Shown: positions 10,489 through 20,997 of the stretch, one piece after another
How the letters are laid out: each line of letters opens with the position of its first letter
Position numbering within the stretch: position 1 is the stretch's first letter
Assembly: GCA_031216915.1 (NCBI GenBank)
Contig: CM062288.1
Span: forward strand, 176,803,919-176,867,918
Length of the DNA: 64,000 bases
Direction of reading: 5' to 3'
From: Pictodentalium vernedei
Lineage: Eukaryota; Mollusca; Scaphopoda; Dentaliida; Dentaliidae
Notes under the pieces: generated by a model
Told to the model about the DNA's origin: nothing
What the model saw: the letters and a program-made list of their open reading frames with translations, nothing else
Databases searched by the model: none
Position numbers and translations under genes: made by a program

Positions 10489-12202
10489 TTACAACATATC
10501 ACTGTCCATGGCTGATAACTGGTTCTGTAAATAATTCTCCTGTTGGCTCTGACGATGCTGTTGAAATTCTTCTCGAAGTTTCTCAAATCTTTGTTCTGAG
10601 TCACTATATCGACTCTGTCTGCGGGGTTTAGGATAAAGGTCATTATAGAAGTCAGTTGCATTAAGTCCAGTTTGTAATGCTGATGCAAGCTGCCCATTTG
10701 GACTTGTTAGCTGAGAATAATTTTTGATGGCATCCATAAGGTCAGATTCCAGAGCAGTTATTGAATCAAATTCATAATTCTCATCTGCAGACAAGTCACG
10801 TTTTGGTCCCGAATTACTGTCAGCAAAAGGTGAGGATTCCTCAGAAATATCCTGCTCATGTGGTGTAGTCACTGAACTAGCTGATAAGCTACTTTTTGGA
10901 TATCGTAAAGAAGGAGAAGATGTACCATGTGAGGTGCCATGACTACCTAGCCCACTGCTTTGACTCAATGAATCAGGATGTCTATAACCATTACCTAAAC
11001 GTTTGTTTGGTGGATCAGAAAGAAATCTTGGTCTATTATTACTATTACTTCCCAACCCTGAGTCACTAATGCTAGCACGATTTGCATCATTTTTCAATGA
11101 GTCACTATCAAATGGGGATTTTCCGAAGCTGCCTGTATCCCACTCTCCTCTTCTTAGACCAGGATAATTGTCACTCTTAGGCCTTGGTCGATATGGTCTG
11201 GGATTCTTTCGAATACGATCTACAGCACCTTGAAGTTTGTCTCGTGTATATCCAACATACCTACCACTACTTTCACTGCTGTTATCTTCATTTGGAGAAC
11301 GTGGATAGCTCAGTCTGTGAGGTGTATGTCGAGATAAACTTGAATCACGGCTAGTATTATAGCTGTCATTATATTTATCATCAGGTTTGGGGAATGTATA
11401 TGGCTTATTGAAAGCAGCAGGTTTTGAACCAGTGGCAGATGAAGGTGATTTGGCATATGATGGAAAGACTTCTCCAAACCTCGGCTGGGAGTTGTCAGAA
11501 AATGGTGATGGGAGAACAGAACTAATATCAGGATGATAAAAGTCATCAGTCAGATAAGTTTTGGATGAAAGAGGTTTTGCTGAGCTATGCCGAGTGAATT
11601 CTGGTTTGTCCAGACTTTTTGTTCTCCTACGCCGAGGCTGATGATATGCAAACCCATTATCATCATCTGAATCTCCTTGATTGTATGGTCCATCATATCC
11701 CTGAGGTTGGTTAGTAAGAGTGTTAGAATTATTAAATGATCGTGTGTTGTTTGGAATGGATGAAGCACTTGCTGGATGGGATGAACGATTCAAGTTATAC
11801 GGACTTGAAGGAATGTCTTGAGCACGAGACGGTGTATCATATGGAGAGTATGGAGATGGCAATGAATGAGAAGTGAATGGTTGATTAACCACCGTATCAG
11901 AATGACGATTATTAGGAATTGAGAACTGGTTATCATCAACATTCCCAGTAGAGTCCAAAGAGTAAGAAGCATTAGGTATTCCCACTGAATGCGGCTCTGC
12001 TCTAATTGGCACTCTGTAGCCTCTTATGGGGTCATATACCATGTTGAACTCTCGACTGTAGTCTGGGTCATTTTGCACTTTCTGTGTCCACTGACCCTCA
12101 CCTGGCTTCTCCAAATTGGTTTGGGGTATTGTGTATATATCACGATTCAGAGAGTCTCCTCTTCTGTTGTCCGACCAACGGTCCCGTTTTGGCGCATATT
12201 CA
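10489..12202 (-). CDS. Terminal exon: long low-complexity cytoplasmic tail
   Basis: Acceptor ttttattttcag before 12202; open for 1714 nt to TAA at 10489-10491, about 570 residues. It begins EYAPKRDRWSDNRRGDSLNR and ends SAMDSDML. It is rich in Ser, Pro, Asn, Asp and Tyr with almost no hydrophobic segments, no Cys cluster and no recognisable enzyme domain, so probably a disordered signalling or scaffold tail. Visible motifs: DSGLGS (11047-11064), which fits the beta-TrCP phosphodegron DSGxxS, with a related SSGLGS about 100 bp further on; PRPYRPRP, a possible SH3 site; YSQL (10708-10719) and YNDL (10636-10647), two YxxL motifs 20 residues apart, too far for a canonical ITAM; and C-terminal DML, compatible with a class III PDZ ligand. 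The motif functions are inference. Near the end a Gln/Glu/Arg-rich segment (QRFEKLREEFQQHRQSQQEN) may form a short coiled coil. Confidence 0.85.
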
Positions 12203-12267
12203 CTGAAAATAAAAAACAGAACACATCAGCTCTTGTATCAGCCCTTTATCCAAGTTGCATACCATAG

Positions 12268-12478
12268 GGCATTTGTAAAAACATTCTTGAATAACTAAAC
12301 ATTTTCATTTTTTGCATGAAAAAAAATAGCTTACGACTCCTCATTGGAACATTCTCAATGAGCTCGTTCTAATGAGGCATCATAAGCCATATTTTTTAGG
12401 CAAAAAAGGAAAATGTAATAAATTTTGAATGGTGATTTTGTCAATAGAGATAACTGGTTTGGGCATTATGTTTGGGTT
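12268..12478. mobile_element. MITE T1 copy in the last intron
   Basis: T1 centre with palindrome (tcattggaacattctcaatg / gagctcgttctaatgagg) and right half; ends diverged. It begins about 65 bp upstream of the terminal exon's acceptor. Confidence 0.55.
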
Positions 12479-12597
12479 GATTCCTTATCTTCACACAATG
12501 CTGTGACAATGAGAAGAAACTGTACTACATACAGGGTGATTTAGTATCTTGACACGTGATGGGTGGAATCTATCTATACACTTATTTGCTAGACCAG

Positions 12598-12838
12598 TAT
12601 TTATTTATTTATTTACTGGTGTTTAAGATCACTTTTAGAATCTAGGACTATATTATAACCACAACATAGGTATAGCCATGTTTAACCAATCATTTATGCC
12701 AATGTTGCCCACTTTAGAGGACTTCTTTCTATCCAGGCATTGGGTACTGGGTTGTATTTTACCAGGAAAGCAGAACTTGTTTGCCACAGTATAAACAAGC
12801 ACTGGTCCACTTCCCAGAGTTACCACAGGGCTGGGGCG
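12598..12838 (-). mobile_element. SINE-B copy
   Basis: Tail tttatttatttattta at left, body with aaccacaacataggtatag, end at the paired cttgtttgcc/aaacaag block and ttaccaca. Confidence 0.6.
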
Positions 12839-12926
12839 AGACTAGTAGAAACACGAGGAACCAACAAGCTTAATTGTAGCTCACAGATAACCCAGTTGCT
12901 AATAAACTACTAGTTTGAATGTTGAT

Positions 12927-13130
12927 TCCTTATTTATTTATTGGTGTTTAGGGTTACTTTCAGCATCTCTGGCTATTCCATGACCATAACATAGACATGA
13001 AGTCAAGTTTAGCCAATCAGTTATACATATGTTGCCCACTTTAGAGGACTTCCACTCCAGGCATTGGTCACCAGGGCCTATTTTACCCAGTAAAGCAGAA
13101 CTTGTCTGCCACAGTCAACAAGCACAGATT
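12927..13130 (-). mobile_element. SINE-B copy
   Basis: Tail ttatttatttattggtgttt at left, gatgaagtcaagtttagccaa-type body (as acatgaagtcaagtttagcc), ending in the ttgtctgccacagtcaacaag block. Confidence 0.6.
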
Positions 13131-13339
13131 CATTTTTGGAGTTGCCACTTCAAATTTTCTCAAGTCCAACAAGTATGGGGCAGGTTCACTCACTAGGTGG
13201 TGGTGTACAAATACACCTTGTACTTTCTCTTTCAAAATTTGGGAAGAATTTCACTCAAAAATATTCCTGCAAAAAATGGGAACTGTATCAACTAGAAAAT
13301 CAATAAAACTGATGAATGCTCCCCAACAGCTGACTTAGT

Positions 13340-13770
13340 TAACAAGCAGATTCGTAGAATTGTGGTCCCCACTATGGCAAATCATTTGGAATGTGTCTTT
13401 TAACTGCAAGGACCATAACTCTGGTGAAAAATATTTGGGCAACCTTTTTATAACATGTACAGGGGTGGCTTGTCAGAAGGATCCCTCCTACCAAATGTCA
13501 TTGAAATCCATTCATCCATTGCTGAGATATTGTTGCAGATGGATGGACAGGCAGATGGGTGGAGAGATAGACAGATGGACAAAGTAGCCTTTATTATAAC
13601 ATGTGCAGGAGCAGCTTGTCACAAGGATCCCTTGCCAGATTTTGTTGAAATCCATCCACTCACTGCTAAGATATCGCTGGATGGATGGATGGATGGACCA
13701 ATCGGTGACTGTATGCTCCACGAAATTTTCTCGGGAAGCATGACAATGTGTATAAAACCATTCTGTTCAA
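13340..13770 (+). mobile_element. Pearl-like fragment with two core units and GATG tracts
   Basis: Two related units (ataacatgtacaggggtggc, then ataacatgtgcaggagcagc, about 150 bp apart), each followed by a GATGGATG/GACAGATG microsatellite (13540-13580 and 13678-13698). Termini not found. Confidence 0.5.
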
Positions 13771-13917
13771 TCATCTAGCAGCTAGCTAAAACACCTCATG
13801 TCCAATCTGAGTAAATACCTTTAACTCATCACACTACACGGGGTTCCAACAACCTTTAAAGCAAACAAAGCTTCTACCTTTGAGTACACTTCTTAGAAAT
13901 TTCTAACACTTTCCAGG

Positions 13918-14253
13918 TAGCAAAGTGGCTCAGTTGTTGTGGGCTGGACTTCAAACCAAAAGGTCCATGATTAGATCTCCATCGGGGGTTACTGTGTTGT
14001 GTTCTTGGGAAAGGCACTTCATCCCACTTACCCATGTGGGGGCAAGGTGGCACTGTGTATTAAGGCATACTGCACATCGATGGTTCACTTCTTTTCAACT
14101 AATGCTAACCCTGCTTGTGCAGAGTTAGTACGTTGGGGATTCTGCCAGTTGCACGGCATTGGTGGTGGTTCTCTCCGAGCACTCCGGCTTCCTCTACCCA
14201 TTAAACTGTCCGACAAGAGGTGACACTGGCTGTTGAGTGTTGTTAAACCCCAA

Positions 14254-14288
<35 letters not shown>

Positions 14289-14293
14289 ATTCA
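13918..14293 (+). mobile_element. SINE-A copy, the only plus-strand one
   Basis: Head with A-box-like aagtggctcagttgttgtgg, B-box-like catgattagatctcc, body (ggcacttcatcccacttacc, ggttctctccgagcactccg) and tail aaaccccaataaataaataa. Flanking target duplication aacactttccagg (13905-13917) / aacacttcccagg (14294-14306), 12 of 13 matching. Full length about 376 bp. Confidence 0.85.
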
Positions 14294-14306
14294 AACACTT
14301 CCCAGG

Positions 14307-15140
14307 ACCTACATCTAAAATTATTTCTTTTATCTCTGCTGCTTGTATAGATCTCAATTAACAATTCTTATCAAACTGAATAATACCTGTATGACATTGA
14401 TCCATGGAAAGCTCTTGGAAAGAGCATTCCATGGCTCAGTGTCAGGTGCAGGTAATATTTCCCCCAATACAATGCAATTTATGCAACAAAAACACACAAA
14501 TACAGGAACACTTTTACCAACATAAGTCAAGTAGTTGCCAAAATACATTTTTCAAGAATTTTTCAAGACTTTTTTCAATAAAGTCAGATTTTCAAGGGCC
14601 AAAAATTTCAGTTTTAAAAATCAAGCACTTTTAAGCATTTTCAAGGACCTGTATGAACCACATGTTCAGTATTCAGCAAATATTCACATAACGGAGTGGC
14701 AAAGCTAATTTTCATTTATACAGCAGTGTGATAAATGTTGAATTATAGTAAAGTCACTAAGGTCTTCTTTCAGTTATTGAGCTGGATATGTCTGTTTTCA
14801 GGAAATCACTTCTTATGATCACAACCAAGATAATTTTGCATTCATATTATCTCCTATACACAAATGCTCATATTAAATGTGCACATTTTCTGAAAGCTCT
14901 CAGTGTGGTCTTTCCTGCAGAAAACAACACATAATGAAAATCTTATTGCATCTTTCAAATACACTCAGCTGAATGACACCATTGATTGTTCAAAAAATGT
15001 GTCATAATAGACAAATTTTTCTCATTTTTGGGAAGATATTTCCAATTTTTGTGTACTGATTGTGATAGAATTCTTCATTTCACCTACTGAAGATTTTATA
15101 GCATAAGATCATCATTCTGACAAAGGAAACAAACATGGGT
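14307..15140. other. Unassigned intronic sequence
   Basis: AT-rich; no exon or repeat family recognised on either strand. Confidence 0.45.
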
Positions 15141-15275
15141 TTCTTGTTTTTATTTGGGGTTTTAATGACACTTTTGACAGCTAGGGTCACCTCAGGTTGG
15201 ACAGTTTTATGGGTAGAGGAAGCTGGAGAGAACCACTGACCTGGGGCAAGCATCTGTCAGATCCACCAATATACT
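15141..15275 (-). repeat. SINE-A 3' fragment beside the Penelope element
   Basis: tttatttggggttttaatga, then ggacagttttatgggtagag and gctggagagaaccactga; head absent. Confidence 0.5.
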
Positions 15276-15295
15276 AACTACTCACAATATAAAGA

Positions 15296-15960
15296 CTAAA
15301 AGTCAATCCTGTTCAAACCATAAGGATGTATGGTTTTCAAGATAAAGATCCATTGTAGTTCTGGTTCATTATAGTGTTTTCTGACAGGTTTATCAAGTTT
15401 GTTTCTAATATCCCTTAAATGTTCCAAGATACAGACGTGAAATGCACGTTCAGTCTCACTGACTTATTGTATTTTGCATTTGTTGCAGGTCAAAAGGTAA
15501 ATCACATTTCTGTTTTGACAGTTGTGTCTACCTTTTGACTTGAACTTCTGCTTGGTGTTCGAAGCTTAGAACCAATTGCTGTTGGGTAGCCTGGGGCAGA
15601 TTAGACAATTGGTAATGTCGCAAGGTCGGAAAGGATTGAGAATGCTCCGTCCACTGATTTGTGGTCAAGGGGGCGGATACTCTATTTTTGACCAAACTAG
15701 AATATCGCGTAGATTTGGATTTCTATGGAATGCCAATAGTGGCAAGTATGGAAAACTGCACGTGTCAGAGAGTTGGAAAATGGGCCAGAGTTTCTTTATT
15801 TCATTGAATAAGGAGTAACTGTAAGGGTGATAGTTGACAACAAAAGTATTCTGGTGTTGTCCTTCTTGGCACAGGGAATGAACAGAGTATTCTTGTCCCT
15901 TTGTCTTCTCCTGAAATATGGCTTGTGGATAGTGCCTGTCATTGTAATATTGTATCATGT
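15296..15960 (-). pseudogene. Penelope-like Cys linker and GIY-YIG endonuclease domain, decayed
   Basis: After the conserved NLRDILVWSK segment (about 15690) and a CxxxxCxxC linker, the frame reads NVIYLLTCNKCKIQ, an in-frame TAA where a Tyr/Cys-type codon is expected, VSETERAFHV, then CILEH where the family usually has Arg, then LRDIRNKLDKPVRKHY and a terminal stop at 15296. IYLLTC with ETERAFHV..LEH corresponds to the GIY-YIG nuclease core. The internal stop and the Arg-to-Cys change both argue that it is dead. Confidence 0.75.
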
Positions 15961-16340
15961 TGAGGGCATTTCTGTCAAAGTTGTCCTCATTGGTACATAT
16001 ATGACGGACCCACAGGAGTTGTTCACAGGTGCCACTGGCCTTACAAGGGCAAGGGTGACAGGAGTTGAAATCCAGATAACTGTGTCAGTTTCTTTGGTGT
16101 GTAGGTTCATATAGAGCCTTTTCCTATTACGGATGATCTTTGTGTCCAGAAATGTGACAGAAAGATCAGAATATTCCGCTGTGAATTTTATGGAGTGGTG
16201 GGTCTCGTTACAATATTTTAAACAAGAGCACCGCCTAGTGGGGCAACATATGTCTGTCACAATTGGAACATGCACAAGTTTCTCTGGGGTAAAGTTTGAA
16301 ATTTTTGTTGATTCAACTATGTCTGTCCCCCCCTCCAATC
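15665..16340 (-). pseudogene. Penelope-like post-RT region
   Basis: KYCNETHHSIKFTAEYSDLS then VTFLDTKIIRNRKRLYMNLH, followed in another frame by the VNYHPYSYSLFNEIKKLW and PLLAFHRNPNLRDILVW blocks. These are the usual conserved blocks between the RT thumb and the endonuclease. The pearl-like insertion splits it from the RT core just before KYCNET. Confidence 0.75.
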
Positions 16341-17304
16341 ATTGCCCATTCCCCTGTCCTGTCTGGGGTAAAGGGTAATTCACCTGTTTTCACATTTTCA
16401 TATTAATCGATCTGAGGTCTTCACAAAATAAAAACATGGCTGCTTTAGAAGATTTTCCTCGCCGTTTACAATGGTAGCATCCATTCATTGACAGGTTAAC
16501 TTCATTGATAACGACTGACGATAGGTGGCTCCAAGGAAAAGAACATTTTGAGGATCATAATAGCTATAAACGGCGAGGATTCCCATCATTTAGAGATAAA
16601 ATGGTGTTATCTGCTCCTGTCACATGCTCAATGACAATTGATGATCAACATGGGTGCAAAGTTTGAACAATAAAGCAAGTAAAATGTTGGAGTAGGCGAC
16701 ACAATAGTGTAATGTTTCAAGTACTAAAGGGTGGCATAACTCTGGAAATACAAAACAGAGTTACCTGCTCTTGTCACATGCACAATGGCAATTGGTGATC
16801 AACAAGTGTGCAAAGTTTGAACAATGTAGCATGCAGAATGTTGAAAGAGAAGGCGACACAATACTGTAATGTTCTAAGTACTAAAAGGGGCATAACTCTG
16901 GAAATACAAAATGGAGTTACCTGCTCTTGTCACATGCACAATGGCAATTGGTGATCACCATGTGTGCAAAGTTTGAACAATATAGCATGTAAAATGTTGA
17001 AGGAGTAGCCGACACAATACTGTAATGTTTTAAGTACTAAAAGGGGGCATAACTCTGGAAATACAAAATGGAGTTACCTGCACTTGTCACATGCACAATG
17101 GCAATTACTGATCAACATGTGTGCAAAGTTTGAACAATGTAGCATGTAAACTTTTGGAGAAGTAGGCGACACAAAAATTGTTTACAGATGGACAGACAGA
17201 TGGATGGATGGACGGGCAGATGGATGGGCAGATGGACAGACAGACAGACAGACAGACAGACAACGCCATAACATAATACGTCTGTCAAATGACGGGTGTA
17301 TAAA
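16217..17304 (+). mobile_element. Pearl-like element, family P2, inserted in the Penelope ORF
   Basis: Start aacaagagcaccgcctagtg (also seen at 56024). Tandem core units around ggcataactctggaaatac at about 16733, 16890 and 17046 (period about 156), a GACAGATGGATG tract at 17187-17262, and the end gacgggtgtataaaaat. Removing it rejoins Penelope codons VALK and YCNET. No open frame inside belongs to the element. Confidence 0.72.
16580..17165 (+). repeat. Tandem core repeats, ~156-bp unit
   Basis: Three clear units plus a diverged first one, sharing ggagttacctgctcttgtca and gtgtgcaaagtttgaacaat. The length is close to the roughly 160-bp core repeat known from bivalve pearl-type elements and satellites. 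Confidence 0.75.
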
Positions 17305-17558
17305 AATACTTGAGGGCTACTTCTCCATGTGACCATAGCATGAAAATGTTGTCAATGAACCTGAGGTACATGTCCAGTTTGAGGGCGGAGGGGGGGGGGG
17401 GGGGGGGCCCTGTTTTGGAGCTTCTCAAATTCACCCATAAATATATTGGCGAAGGATGGGGCTAGGGGGGGTGCCCATAGCCATGCCTGAAATTTAAAGG
17501 TAATGATCTCCATTGAATTCAAAATTGTTATTGTGTAGGACAATTTTGAGAAGGTTAA

Positions 17559-17797
17559 CTCTTTGCATGCTGCAGGTGGATAACCCTGCCCAGCACAGGG
17601 TTTTTCTTGTCATTGATATAAGTATAATTTCGGCATATTTAAACATATTTTCCCCTGTAAATTGAATGGATTTTTTCACCAATGATTTCTTGTTATACTT
17701 AGATTAATTTTTCATCAACTCTGGTCATGGCTGCTTTACCGCAGCCATGTCTAGATTTGATGAAAAAATATCTTGAAAATACTCAGCGAGTTAAGAG
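17559..17797. mobile_element. TTAA MITE, family T7, inserted in the Penelope ORF
   Basis: TTAA at 17555-17558 and 17798-17801; ends CTCTTTGCATGC and gcgagttaagag; central hairpin ggctgctttaccgcagcc. Deleting the element and one TTAA restores the Penelope frame as GSLNLLKIVLHNNNFEFNG. Confidence 0.75.
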
Positions 17798-17894
17798 TTA
17801 AGTGAGCCGACATTGCCGAGTTTGAAGTCTGGTTTGTGTTTCCGTAAGCATTTAGCTACAGCTACAAATCCCTCTTGGTTTGAAATGTTAGTGT

Positions 17895-17929
<35 letters not shown>

Positions 17930-18214
17930 TTGGTGTTAAAGGTCACATACTTATGCACAATGGCCAATCGTGACTGTGACAGTTTTACAGGTGGAGGAAC
18001 TGTCAGTTCCTCAACATCCCAACTCTGTTCAAGCTCAGCTCAAGCAGGGTTATAGCAGTTGAAGACATGTGCACCATCGACGTGCAGTACGCCTTAGTAC
18101 ATGGCGTCATCGTGCCCCCATGTAGGCAACCAGGATAAAGTGCCACAACGGGGATCGAACTCGGGACCTCTAGCATAGAAGTCCAACAGTCTGCCACTGA
18201 GCCACCACGCTCCC
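17895..18214 (-). mobile_element. SINE-A copy inserted in the Penelope RT
   Basis: Tail (TTTA)n at left, body, and tRNA-like head ending gggagcgtggtggctcagtg on the minus strand. A perfect 12-bp target duplication aaatgttagtgt flanks it (17883-17894 and 18215-18226). It interrupts the RT just after SLYTN. Confidence 0.88.
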
Positions 18215-19800
18215 AAATGTTAGTGTAAAGTGAGGCGACATCCATAGTGACAAGAAGAAAGGTGTCCTTCTCCATTCAAATTGGCTGATCTTGAAAATAA
18301 AGTCAGTGGTGTCTTTAATGTAACTTGGATAAGAACAGACGAACCTGTTGATGTGTTCATCCACAAAGCTGCTGATATTGGCAGTTGGGACGCCTGATCT
18401 GCTTAAAATAGGTAGTCATGGAATTTTGCCCTTGCAAGGCACTTGTGAATCTTTGGTAGGAGATACAGCTGAGGTGTTCTGGTGTACCTAGTTGTACCTA
18501 GTTGCTGGGTCCTCGTGACATTTGTCACTAATTTCACCATTTTGGTGTAGTTTATTGAACTCATTGAGGACTGATGTAAAATGTTTGTCAAATAAGTCCT
18601 CACTCACCTTACAGTAGAAGGTGGAGATGCTGAGTTGCTTCTGTGCCTCTTGGATGTAATCAGTTGTGTTCTGGATTACAACCGCAGAGCTTTTATCTGC
18701 CTTCTTGATAATAATATCTTGGTTTGCCCTAAGTCGAACAAGTGTCGTGTGTTCAGCTTTGTTGATGTTAGTTGACCAGAAGTGGCTTCTTTTGAAGTGG
18801 TGTTGTGCATTCCGAGTCATTTTGGCAAAAAAGTCAAGGCAGGCATCGTCACCTGGTTTAGGGGTCCAGCGGCTCTTAGATGCGAATTTTCTATCAAAGT
18901 TCATGGCCGCATCACTCATGTCGTGGAAAAAGACTTTAAGGCACAAGCGGCATATGAACCTGTCAAGGTCCCTTGAGAATTAGGTTTGGTTGTTTCTCAG
19001 GGGAGTATGGCCAAATGTTAAGCCCTTACTCAGTACCGCCGTCTCAAATTCAGAAAGTTGATAATTAGAGATGCTGACAATAATTCTTTTCTTGGTTTCA
19101 GTCTTGGCGTGTTCCATACGATTACAGCTTATTTAATCTTCTGGCCAAATCAAGGATATTTGCTAAACCCTGATCCTTATCCGAGTTCTTTTTGTTTTTG
19201 TTTGTATTCCATTTGGTACCCCCTGGCTGACTACCAAGGTTTGGTTTCCAGTTCCTGTTGGGTCTAGGTTCCGATTTCCATTTCCAGTCCTGTGGCAGAG
19301 CGGAAAACAGGGGGCCCTTCTTCTGCACATCTAAAATGTGAGTGATTTTCCTTTCAAATCGCTTGTTAAGTGAGGTCGCTAATGTACTGATCAGCTTATG
19401 TAGGGCTATATTAGCCTCACTCTTCTCATCTGGTGTTGCTACAGACTCCCACTCCTGTTTGGAATGCATGAAGTCTGAGCGTGCCTTTTTGCATCTCGAT
19501 AATGCCAGTTTCTTGTGGAGATACAGTAGTTTGAGGGAACAGTCACTCAAAATCTCCTTTTCCTGATCTGCTAGACAGCTGCATCCACCATGTTACCTCA
19601 GAATGACCCAGTCATGCCCTCACATGACACCCTCTCATGGGAATATAAAAGGGAAGAGCAACAGTGACCTCTGGCTTTCATGCCACTGAAGAAGAACGAC
19701 ACAGTTCGAAATTAGTTTGGCCCAGCAAAGCTTCACTTAGCAATACAATAACCTTTGAACTTAGGCTAACCTCCATTATATATTATATATTATTTTACCT

Positions 19801-20026
19801 CCAACGTACTAACCCTGCATAAGCAGGGTTAGCACTGGTTGAAGGCAAGTGCACCATCGACATGTGTTATATCTCAGTAGACAGTGCCATGGTGCCCCAC
19901 ATGGGTAATCAGGATTTCCCAAGGCAAGTACATGACACAGTTACTGCTGGTCAGGATCAAACCATGGACCTCTTGTCTTTGAAGTTCAATGCTTAGACTA
20001 AACACTAAGCCACCACATTCCCAGGT
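19801..20026 (-). repeat. SINE-A copy lacking its tail
   Basis: Head with ccactaagcc.. reversed as tggcttagtg and body cctgcataagcagggttagc to aagtgcaccatcgacatg; the (AATA)n end is absent. Confidence 0.55.
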
Positions 20027-20254
20027 TTCTTATTCATTTATCAAACTAACTTTTGAAAGGAAATCAAAATAAAAATGGTCTAATTTTTTACCTAAAAATG
20101 TTGGTCCCCCCCACCGGAGGAGAACTGAACACTCCCCCCTCCCCTAGGTCATTCCATATCATTATTCACTAGTGCAGAAGAAGACACCAAGCTAAACAAA
20201 AGTTTTTGCTCAAAGAACTGTTTTCTTATGGTCTATTGCAGAGTGTAGGTTATT

Positions 20255-20648
20255 ATTTATTTATTGGTGTTTAAGGTCATATACTTATACACAATGGCTA
20301 ATCATACCGTGACAGTTTTACGGGTGGAGGAAGCCGGAGTACCCGGAGAGAACCACCGAGCAACGACGAGCAGCTGTCAGCTCCCCAACATCGTAACTCT
20401 GCACTGCTGAACAGACAGGGTTAGATTGGTTGAAGACATGCGTACCATCGACGTGCAGTACACCTTAGTATGCAGCGTTATCGTGCCCCCATGTGGACAA
20501 TCAGGGTGAAGTGCCTTGCCCAAGGACGCACTGCAGTAATCTGAATCGATCGCTCGGACAGTCACCCATCCAAGGACTAACCAGGCTCGACGTTGCTTAA
20601 CTTCGGTGATCTGACGAGAACTGGTTACCGCAATGACACCGCACCCCT
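20255..20648 (-). mobile_element. SINE-A body with a 5S rRNA-derived head
   Basis: The tail and body are SINE-A (ggtggaggaagccggagtac, gtgccttgcccaaggacgca). The head on the minus strand instead reads agttctcgtcagatcaccga, agttaagcaacgtcgagcc and tggttagtccttggatgggt, which is the internal-promoter region of 5S rRNA with few changes. Flanking target duplication gcagagtgtaggttatt / gcagagtggaggtaatt (20238-20254 and 20649-20665, 15 of 17). This makes it a 5S-headed (SINE3-type) element. Confidence 0.88.
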
Positions 20649-20792
20649 GCAGAGTGGAGGTAATTGTTCCAAAGGAAGAAAGAGTGTCATCCAAAGATGA
20701 CATGGAAGAGATATCCCCCACAACTTTGTCTGCTGTACATGAATCATCAACTGAAACATTGAAGGACCGGCACTTCAGCAATATGGTATTAA

Positions 20793-20997
20793 CCCTTTGC
20801 ACAGTGATGTTGAAAAATCAGAAGTTCTAACTGCGATTTCTTCTCACAATGCAACTAGGAATTTAACCAATTCAATCTTGTTTGACAGAGCTGATAGAGC
20901 TATATGAAGCAAGATTGAAATGGTTAAATTTCTGCTTACATTATGGGTAACATTCACAGCTTGAAATTTCAGTATATTGACGTCAGTGTGCAGAGGG
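20793..20997. mobile_element. TTAA MITE, family T2, best copy
   Basis: Exact TTAA at 20789-20792 and 20998-21001. Ends CCCTTTGCACAGTGATGT and acgtcagtgtgcagaggg. The internal inverted repeat includes aatttaaccaattcaatctt and its counterpart around gagctgatagagctatatg. 205 bp. Confidence 0.75.

Larger units (their letters stand above)
17310..19571 (-). pseudogene. Penelope-like reverse transcriptase, disrupted
   Basis: Recognised in order on the minus strand: NKAEHTTLVRLRANQDIIIK then KADKSSAVVIQNTTDYI (18600-18800), LYLLPKIHK (about 18440-18470), YPSYIKDTTDFIFKI (about 18290-18340), LLVTMDVASLYTN (about 18220-18270, the catalytic-Asp motif), NNFEFNG and MAMGT (about 17480-17540), FANIFMGEFE, and RFIDNIF (about 17345-17370). 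The last motif is normally FIDD; here the second Asp is Asn, so the polymerase is expected to be inactive. Stops and frameshifts are present as well as the insertions. Upstream, 19122-19550 is a long open stretch rich in Lys, Ser and Asn, the N-terminal domain. No ATG start is evident. Confidence 0.82.
15296..19740 (-). mobile_element. Penelope-like retroelement, decayed, with three nested insertions
   Basis: Minus strand, 5' end right. Order: N-terminal region (about 19570-19120), RT (about 18950-17310), post-RT region (16340-15665), Cys linker RPCDITNCLIC (about 15610-15640), GIY-YIG endonuclease, stop at 15296. Inserted later: a pearl-like element (16217-17304), a TTAA MITE (17559-17797) and a SINE-A (17895-18214). 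The upstream flank (about 19575-19740) has gaagaagaacgac followed by gttcgaaat, reminiscent of Penelope-type termini. RT plus GIY-YIG in one ORF defines endonuclease-bearing Penelope-like elements. Confidence 0.82.

Noticed and set aside
10647-10708. An ITAM in the receptor tail
   Set aside because: The two YxxL motifs are 20 residues apart; a canonical ITAM needs roughly 6-12.
17180-17280. CRISPR-like short repeats (gacagacagacag, gatggatgg)
   Set aside because: Simple microsatellite within a pearl-like element; no spacers and a eukaryotic context.
19660-19720. Possible hammerhead ribozyme near the Penelope 5' flank (ctgaagaagaacgac...gttcgaaat)
   Set aside because: The conserved CTGATGA core is absent and the stems do not form convincingly by eye.
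20560-20640. A 5S rRNA gene
   Set aside because: Only part of 5S is present and it is fused to a SINE body with target duplications; it is a SINE head.
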